Made by a program: the position numbers and the translations under genes | The notes under the pieces: model-generated | Told to the model about the DNA's origin: nothing | Databases searched by the model: none | Seen by the model: only the letters and a program-made list of their open reading frames with translations | Shown here: positions 55,746 through 64,000 of the stretch, one piece after another | How positions within the stretch are numbered: position 1 is the stretch's first letter | Layout: each line of letters opens with the position of its first letter | From: Chrysogorgia sp. JL179-B06 | Lineage: Eukaryota; Cnidaria; Anthozoa; Scleralcyonacea; Chrysogorgiidae | NCBI GenBank assembly: GCA_035772405.1 | Contig: JAYKKM010000428.1 | Coordinates: 2,517,001-2,581,000, forward strand | Reading direction: 5' to 3' | Length of the DNA stretch: 64,000 nt

Positions 55746-56787
55746 CCCCCCCCGAACATTAAAATAAGGCTTCATTAAAATAGATAGGGAGTGTACAGTG
55801 TATGTAGGGAGTGAGCGACGACACCGTACCGTCTGAAAATTAGGCTAGTATTCACAAGGAAATGTTCCAATACTCTCGCGAGTAAATCCACTGCATAACA
55901 TGCAGCAGGATAATAAATCAGCCTGGTTAAAGTGCCCCTGTGATCAAATTTTTGGTATCCCGAATTTTTACATATTTGTAAAGAGCATAGTGTTCATTTA
56001 ACTTGCCAAATTTCAAGCAATTGCGAGCATGGGAAGTCGCTTTTTCAGACTGTTTTTATACGAGATTATACGGCCGCCATTACTCGAACATGTTCCGGAT
56101 GCTTAGGTTGCGATTAGAAAAAGTGACGTCAAAGATTCAACACGTGGGGAAAACTTTCTATTGTAACTTGTCGTATGATTTCCATAAAGCTTTGTCACGT
56201 GTTGAGTCTCTGACGTCACAATCACAATCGCGACGTGGGCTCGTCTGGAACAAGTTTTGAGCAATGGTGGACAAAATTTGGGCGACTTTGAAGGTTAAAT
56301 TTCTTGTGATAGAATGTTTGTTGTTCATTATTTTGGCAAATGCGAACATTTACCAACCTAAAATGATGTTCTGTAACAAAAAATTCCAGGAAACGTAATG
56401 TGATATTTCGTGTATAATCAGAGTGTGTTAACGTACTTTATTATATGGCACAAGCTACTTCCGGTGAAATTGCGTGCTCTGATTGGCTGAGACACGTCAC
56501 GTGCCGGTCCGTTATTTCCCGTAATGGACCGGTCCGGATTACGGATTTTGTCAGCCATTTTGTTTACAAAGGAGCGAACAACGATAGGAAACTTTGAAAA
56601 GCAGCAAAAATTGAACGAATTTAGTAAATTAACCACTAAATCATGTACGAGTCGGACGATGAACAATCTAAATGAGAGTCTTACTATCATGAAAGCAATA
56701 GAAGAACAAGAACAAGATTGAAAATGACGATTCTGTCACTCAAAACGTATGTAAAGTATGTTGTTTAAAAAATCCATGCCATATAAT
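55746..56787. other. intergenic, no recognised gene
   Basis: Short frames at 56003-56260 and 56418-56690 show no family features. 56150-56260 contains cacgtgttgagtctctgacg, mirrored at 56123-56145 (gacgtcaaagattcaacacg), a small foldback. Confidence 0.45.
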
Positions 56788-56941
56788 AAACCTCTTATTA
56801 ACCTCGACCGCTTGGTCATTACTGGAAAATATCAGACCTCGGTCTTTTATGTACGAACCTCGCCCTACGGGCTCGGTCCGTACTGTCAAGACCTCGGTCT
56901 GATATTTTCCCGTAATGACCGCGCTCTCGGTTAATAAGAAG
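56788..56941. mobile_element. 154-bp foldback MITE
   Basis: attaacctcgaccgcttggt...aaaatatcagacctcgg pairs with ccgaggtctgatattttccc...gctctcggttaat in reverse complement. The centre is gccctacgggc, the same as in the otherwise different MITE at 41338-41527. Confidence 0.8.
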
Positions 56942-57123
56942 TTAGTAGCTTAGAGTTGCCGTTCTTCGTGCTCTCCCAACTTTCTTCGTGTATCCATAAC
57001 TCCATGGAGCATGCCAAAAACATAGAAATAGGCTATTAACATCCAGCGCTGTCTTTAGCTCGGTTCCATATAATCGCTATAATCGTTAAAATAAACTGAG
57101 CGATCGCAGCGATGATATGGAAA

Positions 57124-57452
57124 CTGGGCGCTCAGGGATCCTGCCAATCGTAACGATCACAGCTATCGCGATCACTGATATAAAACAAATTCGGCGATCG
57201 TCAGGATCGCTGAGCACCCGGTTTTAAATCGGCGGGGGTGGTTTGCAGAATGCAGAACGCGACTCAGTATATTAGGAGCAGCCGTTCTGCACGTTGTAAC
57301 CAATAAATTATTGGCATTATTTTAGCATTGTACAGTGCACAATAAGTTATTGGATTGTAAGCATTAAAAGCAACCCCAAAACAACAAAGATCCTAACCCC
57401 CCGCCTAACGAGTTTCTGCATTCTGCGAATCACCCCCGCCAGTTTTAAACCG
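57124..57452. repeat. two nested/adjacent foldbacks with a C-rich core
   Basis: First: ctgggcgctcagggatcctg (57124) with caggatcgctgagcacccgg (57201). Second: ggttttaaatcggcgggggt / gtttgcagaatgcagaa (57220-57257) with ttctgcattctgcgaatcac / ccccgccagttttaaacc (57413-57451). The interior of the second carries the ttattggattgtaa...cctaacgagtt core also seen at 10886-10985 and 57985-58095. Confidence 0.7.
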
Positions 57453-57739
57453 CGCTTTTGAACATTCTTTAAAACAGCTGTTGCAGTTTGTTACTTCCAC
57501 ATTCTATTCATTAATTGATTAATTCTACTTAAAATCTTCAGCACAAAAGAGACCCTGAAAAACAAAGAATGTGACATAATATTAGTTAAAAACAATGCTA
57601 CATTTTATCGCTTATTTAAGCAAGCAAATACTTGTACTATTATTAAATTTATGTGACCTTATTTGTTTACTATTTGGTTGAAAAAGTTTAAAAATATAAT
57701 AAAATACCTCCAGAGTCTAGATATGGAAAGGGTCGTGGC

Positions 57740-57945
57740 TCTTTAAGGCCCTTTTACACGATACGATTCATCGTATGCGATTGTCATTTTGGCGTACGTT
57801 GTTTTATACGATTGTCGTACTGGCGTATGCAATTGTTTGCACACGACATAATTCTTATTTATGATTCGATGGCAAATGTTGGCACGCGTGTGCAGTTTGA
57901 TTACATACACCAAGATGACAATCGTACTGTATACGACAAAGGTTG
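57740..57945. repeat. MITE-like 'cccttttacacgatacgat' sequence
   Basis: Contains repeated acgat/atcgta words (gatacgattcatcgtatgcg...), in the style of DNA-transposon termini, but a matching right end was not fixed. Confidence 0.35.
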
Positions 57946-58142
57946 AAATGTGGAGAGAGGACTGGGATTGGCGTTGTAATAGCATTGTAACCAATAATTT
58001 ATTGGATTGTAACCAACCCCAAAATAAAAGATCCTAACCCTAACCCCCCGCCTAACGAGTTTTCTAACCCTAACCCCCTGGCTAGCGAGTTTTCTAAACA
58101 ATCCAATAACTTTTTCCCAGTCCTCTCTCCACATTTCGACCT
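57943..58142. mobile_element. foldback MITE with C-rich core
   Basis: Arms ggttgaaatgtggagagagg and ctgggattgg at left, mirrored by cccagtcctctctccacatttcgacc at right. The interior is the ccaataa...taacccc...gcctaacgagttttc core. Confidence 0.8.
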
Positions 58143-58180
58143 TTTGGGTATACTAAAGAGCCACAAAACCCCCCTGAATA

Positions 58181-59386
58181 GACCTTATTCCAAGATGGCT
58201 GCCAATATAATATTATTTTATATCCATATCAATTAGCCCTTATAGCCTCGTTATTGTGTATGAAATTCAAAAAAACTTTTTTCTGAAACGAAGCTATACG
58301 GGTTAATTTAAATGCAGACAAGACGCCCGCTAGGCGTTAACTCGGGCAACTTGCGGGTAATCGTGTCTTGTAAAACACACAACAGACTGCACTAGCAATC
58401 GCAGGGTCGCGGGTTCAATTCCTACCGGAAGGCCGCTAAGTTGCATTTTTCGCAACTGGTCCCGGTTTGGTCTTAAAATGTATGTATTCCAACACTCGAA
58501 ATTTTCCTTCACTACAAATCAATGTTCTCTTGCAAATTCCGCGAGACTTACCTAGGTACAGCTAAGTCAAATAATGTGTAAAATATTTATACCTGACAAG
58601 CTGTGATATTTGACTCTCAGCAAGTATAGTTACGACACGCTGAGCGTACCTGAATCGAGTTACTCGTGGTGAAGCCTCCATATTAATTTACTTCAGATTT
58701 TAATTTTATGCAGATTTTCTTGCTTATAGAAGTGAACGACGCCTGGAATATAGTTGATATCAGCAAAGACTTATTCGTTCGAGAACCATAGCAATTACAT
58801 TGTATAATTGAATAATATTATAGTCTGCGAGGCAGTGGGTCGCCACTCGCCCGCAGGTGCAGTGGAGAGTCTGCGAGAGACTATTATAGTATTAATTCTA
58901 AATTTCTAGACACAGACTCTACTTTCCTTTTCTCATCAGCTTTTATCCTCCATCTGCCTTTTCTTATCCGCATCCACATTTTACCCTTATACCCGACGCA
59001 ATTGGCTTTATATTTCCCTTCGAAATGTCGGGAGAAATGTGAGACAAAATCTCACCTTGGGTGACATGCGTTTTGCTCGAAATATAGATTGCAATAAAAT
59101 TTTGTTTATGATTAAGATTACTTCCCAGCAAAATTCTTTATGAATCTTTGAGTGAATACTCGAGCAATAGCGACCAAAGAAGGCGTATTGAGATGAGCCA
59201 ATGAGATGAGCACAGCGCCTGGTTTCACAAAGCCTATTGGGATGATGCAATAATTGCAATTTGTGGACCCGAAAAATAAAAATACAGGAATGCCACCGAA
59301 ACCTAGACTCTGTTACCACCTCTGGTGGTGGTGGTAACCGGAGTAATAAAAGAATACTAAATTGGCTGCTATTTTGGAATAAGGTC
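58181..59386. mobile_element. 1.2-kb TA-flanked MITE
   Basis: GACCTTATTCCAAGATGGCT at left; right end in reverse complement gaccttattccaaaatagca; TA on each side. It contains a SINE copy (58383-58510) and no transposase. Confidence 0.75.
58383..58510 (+). repeat. tRNA-Ala-like SINE copy
   Basis: gactgcactagcaatcgcag, box B ggttcaattcc and the full tRNA-unrelated part gcaactggtcccggtttggt...actcgaaattttccttcac. The box A end is missing. Confidence 0.8.
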
Positions 59387-61439
59387 TATGATACTGTACA
59401 CAACAAGGAACAATACCACACCAGGTAATTTAGATTCTATTATTTTTGTAAAACTTTTTCGACCAAATAGCAAATATAGCACAAGTATTTTGCCTGAAGG
59501 GTGGCCTGCAGGCACACCCAGAGAGGGGGGCAACCGGGGCAATTTGCCTCATGACCCCAGCTCGAGAGGGCCCCCTAAATATATTGCTAGTTTACTTTGT
59601 AGAAAATCAGTAGACGGTTACCAAGAGGCTGTAGTTAAAATTATGAAATTATCAAACAGTATTTTCTGCTTCTCTGCGTTAGTGATTATTTATTTTGTCC
59701 TTATTTTGTACATCTTTTACGTCCTTACGAAAATTTGCATTGTCATTTCACATGTAAAACTGAAACATTTTCACTTGAAATATCCTTATATACGATTCAT
59801 CCGTAAAATGGCATGCAAAAATTTTCCAAGGGGGGCCCCAATCAATTATTTTCCCCCGAGCACACTTTAGTCTTTGTGCATGCCTGAGATTTATTGGTAG
59901 CTAAGATAATATTTGATAGCCTTTACCATGTTAGAATAGATACATGTAATTGAAAGAATTGTTTCTATTGCAAAGATAGAAATGTTAAAAATGCAACAAA
60001 TTCCAAGGCTGGACTGCATTTGTCGCCTTAGCAACGCCCCTAGCAACGAATATTTGGATGCAAAAACTGCTTTGATTTCCATCTTATGTATATTTTTCCC
60101 TCACCAGCTCCCCCTGAATGAATTTTTATTATACAAAAATTATATCTGATATTGTAAGAATCAAACTGCTTTTAATTTAGTAGGGCTAAGTTTCCACATT
60201 GTCGTATTTCACAGTTGGTGAGTACATCATTAAGAGCAATGACCCAATCCCTGTCAAATAATTTATGGGATCCTCTGGCTTTGTTGCTTATGAAAGTGTA
60301 GAATGTACAAATTAACGGTGTGCAATGTGCAATTTGCAATCGTTTTGGCCCAAATAGTAAAGTTGCACATCACTTTTCAAAACGATGTGCAGAAAAAAAT
60401 AGTCTCAGTATTGAACACAAACAAATAGTTCTGACAAACTATAAGTTAAGTTAACAGTCCTATTTCCCAAAGATGGAAAAATTGTGTGTATTTTCCACAG
60501 CCATGCAATAATTGCTTTAAAATTGTAAAAAAGCCATAATCGATTGTTGTTGACGCCATTTTTTGCGTATCTGCTCTAAAGTGCCCTGGGAACCAAAAAC
60601 CACACAAAATGGCGGCCGAAATTTGATCTCTGTAGCGCATTTTAGTGATTTTATAAACTTTCCAATCTCTTAAACCAACAGGGGCAACAGCAACCAAAAG
60701 TATCGCATGCCTAGCTTAGAATTCCTTTAGGCATTGAATTTCTTGCACACCATTATTTTGCTTACATGTATATTGACAGGGCCCACCTGGACGTCATGTT
60801 TTCGGGGGAAAAATGCACATCGTTTTTACTCAACTAATTCGAACCCTGAAAACATCGTTGAAAATATTGGAAATAATTTGAACAATGTTGATGCTTTTAG
60901 TTTATTTAATTCAGAATCTGAGAATGTTTTCCACTATCCAGTTGTGATGATGACTTGTCACTGGTATGCAAGTTAATATTTAATTTGTATTAAACATCAT
61001 ATTTGGTCTTGCAATAAGCTTAGATGATGACTGCAGGGCTAGATATGATGTACCAGTCACACAGATGAATAGGTGGGATACTGAAAAACATGGTAACTAG
61101 TATCCAGAAGTGGGATACTGGATTCTCAGGGGGATACTAGAACTTTGAGTTTGAACCTTGGTATCCCAGTGGGATACTGAAAAATTCAAAAAAAATTAAA
61201 TTTCAGACCCTGTGGAGTCTCATAAGCGAGACTGCGATGCGTGTTATCCCTGAGCGTTGTGTCATCTCAGCTTTCAGTGATCGTCACGCGTATTCACGCG
61301 GCACAAGTGAATTACATAAGTGCCGTGGCAATTTACATAAGTGCTGCGGTCTCGTAAGCGCCACAGTCTCAACTTTCATTAAATAAACATCAAAATTTCC
61401 ATAATATAGAGTAAAAGTCAGAGAAACACACCACAGGCG
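59387..61439. other. intergenic; possible MITE debris, no gene
   Basis: 59500-59580 and 59815-59850 carry GGGGGGC/GGGGCCCC-rich segments reminiscent of hAT ends. 61065-61190 has five GGGATACTG-type words. A hydrophobic stretch in the 59388-59870 frame (FCFSALVIIYFVLILYIFYV) is not supported by any family resemblance. Confidence 0.4.
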
Positions 61440-61550
61440 TCAGAGTAGGGCTCCCTGTGGTTCAACTCCCAGCCAGAAAGCACTATACAGTTGCATTATC
61501 ACAAGTTCTTGTCCCATTTGGTCTCAAGAATATACTTTCACAAAATTTTC
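61440..61550 (+). repeat. diverged tRNA-Ala-like SINE copy
   Basis: gtggttcaactcccagccag (box B region), then gttgcattatcacaagttct and tttggtctcaagaatatact follow the SINE consensus with many substitutions. It lies just 3' of the V-ATPase exon 4. Confidence 0.55.
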
Positions 61551-61610
61551 CTCTGCTATCTACTTCCATAACAATTTTAAAATTTAAATCTTCTCCCAAT
61601 ACACATGTAC

Positions 61611-63452
61611 CTTAGCTCTTCTTAAAATAGAATCTTTAGATGGATCATATGGATGATGTTTTGAAGGAATTTCAAGTACAGCAGGGATTGCATTTTGATA
61701 ACCATCTAAAACATGCCGGATTTCTTCAGCCACCTAAAAGAATTGAAGAATTAAAATAAAATTTTGCAAAGGATTAATTCCAACGGCCACCTAGAGAAGT
61801 TAATGAAGGTATGATGAAGCTGATACATGTACAGTACATAACCTTTTGTGTTTAGTAGCATGTGTACTGCCAAGTGCCACACATCTCAACATGCAAGTAT
61901 TTATTAACAGTATTGTGTATATTAAGGCCTATCTACACAATACTATAGACCTCTTTCATAATGGCACCCAAATTAAATATTCTTTTATATTCATTTCAAT
62001 TATCCTTTCTGACCTCGTTCGTATGTCTGTAATTCCAAAGAATCTTTGCTTTGTAACAAGGCCAGGAAGGCTAATTGCACGCATACATATAAAGAATATT
62101 TAGAATGTCCACCATTATGAAAGAGGTCTATTGTCATGTACGATTGTCACCTTGATCATGTGATTCATCAGATACAACAATCCTATCATGGTCTTTAGAG
62201 GACATATGATACTAAGCTTAGTGATATATGTTTTTGAATACATATGCACCTCAAGCTTAATGCTCAGAAAATTTGAAGCTCACAGTCTGCGATGGTAAAC
62301 AAAACCTGTAGTACCTTCTGAATGCTTGGTTAGGCAAACTATAAATAATTAAACTAATAACATAAGACTCAGATGGGAAAGTGAAGATTATAATGTGGAC
62401 TAAGCAGGCTTTTAGCTAGGATTTCAAAAGTCATGGCCATACAAAAATCTGATTTTTCAAAAGTGGCCATCCATAAGACAGCTGGATGGCCACCTGGCTA
62501 AAAGCCAGAAAGTCTCAACATGTTACATAATTATCAATGTGACGTGGCCTACCATGAAACTCCTAACATTTTTTAATGATTGGGTCTCTGAAATAGCATT
62601 TCCTGCATTAGCTTTTAAGCAAAATACAGCCAACAGGATGAAAAACTGTGATATATTTATTTGATTTAAAAAATAAATACCTCCCACCTGAAAAATATTA
62701 AATCACCGATACTTTTTTTACATGGCCTTAATCTTTAAGTTTATACTCACTACTTGATTTATCAAAATAATTGCAACATCCACACGATTGACAAATATAT
62801 TGAAAGCTTCTTCAATCTCACCAACAGAAGTATCTAAAATGTAATCAAAGTCAAACAAACAAATTGTTATTTAACAATTGTTAAATAATTTGTGCTTTGC
62901 ACCTTGTTGAAGCTCATAGCCAACTTCAACTCAAGCTTATGGTATAATTATACCATAAGCTTGAGTTGAAGTTGGCTATGAGCTTCAACAAGGTGCAAAG
63001 CACAAATTAGTATTTTAGTAGTCCTAATTAAAAACTTCAACCAAGTCTCACAGTCTACAGAGCAGAGTCAAGATTCAACTACTGAGTACTGACAGTGTAT
63101 ACAAAGCTGTATACACTATAGTATTAAAGTCCTCTTCAGGTTTAGATGTACCTCGAGACAATTATTCAATCTAAGAAAAGTTATTAACAGCTTTATACTA
63201 CACACCTTTTGTTACGACAAAGAAATTTTTCTGCCTTTTATCATTGATTTCACCAATTCCTCCCAAAAGAAAGCCGGTGCAAGTATCCTTATTACACAAA
63301 ATATAAATTCAATTAAACATCGAAAGTTAAAATTAAAGAAAAAAAACACATAAAAGTTAGAATTAAAACTGCGCACGACTAACTTCGTCCCCGATTACAG
63401 CAATAAGTCTTCCTTTTGATAATCCTGATCTTCCCGTAGATTTGGACGCCAT
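61611..63452 (-). CDS. ATP6V1F: V-type proton ATPase subunit F, partial (C-terminal codons not found)
   Basis: Four exons with GT/AG borders and matching phases: 63384-63452 (ATG at 63452), 63206-63287, 62751-62833, 61611-61733. Translation begins [20 protein letters not shown] and IGDE, then [20 protein letters not shown] and NFFVVTK, then [20 protein letters not shown] and AIILINQV, then [40 protein letters not shown] and K. This is colinear with animal subunit F (about 119 residues), a V1 central-stalk component linking ATP hydrolysis to rotation. About 118 residues are covered. The usual last residues (GMFTAEDLR-like) should be in another exon, which I could not find. Reading through the exon 4 donor adds eight codons then TAA. 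Introns contain a TA-flanked MITE and a perfect palindrome. Confidence 0.95.
61948..62128. mobile_element. 181-bp TA-flanked MITE in a V-ATPase intron
   Basis: GACCTCTTTCATAATGG and mirror CCATTATGAAAGAGGTC with TA on both sides. The interior (ttgctttgtaacaaggccag) is shared with 37495-37560. Confidence 0.85.
62886..63009. repeat. perfect 124-bp palindrome, no spacer
   Basis: Two 62-bp arms meet at ggtataa|ttatacc (62947/62948) and every base pairs out to 62886 and 63009. It lies in the V-ATPase intron between exons 2 and 3. Confidence 0.97.
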
Positions 63453-64000
63453 TTTGAAATATCAATGACATAGGTAGCCCAAAGGTTTTGCAAGCGCGTA
63501 ACGATTTTGGAATTTTTAATGTCTTTCATTTATTTATTTTTTAAATATTTTAATTTATTTCTTTCTTATTCTTAATTATATTATTTACTTTATTTTTTAT
63601 GTTTATACTTTAATTATTATTTCTTTTCACTTTGTTTGATTTTTTTTTTACTTTCCATATTTTTATCTTGATAAAAATTGAAAGACCACGCTATATAGTT
63701 TACTTTTATTACAGGCGACAGAGTATATCTGTATTTGACTCTTTAAGATGCCAAAATGCATCAGTTGTCGAAGAGCAAGATCCCTCTGAATACATTTTTA
63801 ATACCATACAATATAACAATTAACCCTTAAACCATTTGATAGAACATATGACAAATAATATTCCACACAAAAAGTTTGCAAAATTATGCTAATTAGCTGA
63901 CGAAATGGCCGCCGATTGGTCAAAATCGGGATAACTTCAAACAAATTTGCCATTTTCCAAACACTATTTCTCCCTCATTTTCCCATATATTTCAATAAAA
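63453..64000. other. upstream region of the V-ATPase subunit F gene
   Basis: The promoter and 5' UTR should start here. AT-rich with no TATA-type element that stands out from the background; no other gene was seen to the window edge. Confidence 0.4.

Noticed and set aside
59388..59870. 160-codon frame with a hydrophobic segment, possible membrane protein
   Set aside because: Flanked and partly overlapped by MITE-like G/C-rich sequence, no recognisable family, no splice or promoter support.

Overview
This is eukaryotic, animal nuclear DNA. Only two conserved host genes are recognisable, both on the minus strand and both split by introns. One is the 5' part of an AGAP/centaurin-gamma Arf-GAP gene (exons at 21158-21317, 16992-17056 and 11546-11716; the rest lies to the left of the window). 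The other is the gene for V-ATPase subunit F (exons at 63384-63452, 63206-63287, 62751-62833 and 61611-61733; the last few codons were not found). The remainder is AT-rich, intron or intergenic DNA packed with decayed mobile elements and minisatellites. The element mix is GIY-YIG Penelope elements, a CR1-like LINE with a 2A-like motif and a PHD finger, Ty3/gypsy, hAT, Tc1/mariner, an integrase-core family and an HUH-SF3 Rep gene. It suggests a marine invertebrate, most likely a cnidarian or sponge; I cannot place it more finely.

Layout: 1-11.5 kb would be an intron of AGAP. It holds a LINE 3' end, a Ty3/gypsy relic, a 15-bp minisatellite, and a 3.8-kb hAT element (5736-9527, 8-bp target duplication, ~320-bp terminal inverted repeats) inserted into a 33-bp minisatellite. 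11.5-21.3 kb is AGAP with a second gypsy relic and three hAT derivatives in its introns. 21.3-31.2 kb is intergenic, with a degenerate integrase-core element (27909-29310) and two adjoining minisatellites. 31.2-36.6 kb is a third gypsy relic with its 3' LTR and a repeat unit that recurs, rearranged, at 44.1-47.6 kb. 39.4-42.5 kb has a tRNA-Ala-like SINE and two Penelope-like relics, one followed by a hammerhead-like motif. 44-48.4 kb has a Tc1-like transposase whose two halves lie on opposite strands around an apparent 2.4-kb inversion. 48.8-52.3 kb is a CR1-like LINE. 52.4-55 kb is a broken HUH-endonuclease/SF3-helicase Rep gene interrupted by a hAT-type MITE. 55-61 kb is nested foldback MITEs. 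61.6-63.5 kb is the V-ATPase gene, with a perfect 124-bp palindrome in an intron.

There is no operon-like cooperation here. The genes of interest are housekeeping membrane-traffic and proton-pump genes embedded in transposon remnants. The most distinctive material is (1) the inversion whose reversal rejoins both a transposase frame and a duplicated repeat, with both breakpoints on TA; (2) the HUH-SF3 Rep gene; (3) a set of very small (about 20-70 bp) palindromic insertions, some flanked by 9-10-bp duplications; (4) the perfect palindrome. All calls come from reading the sequence by eye; no database search was run.
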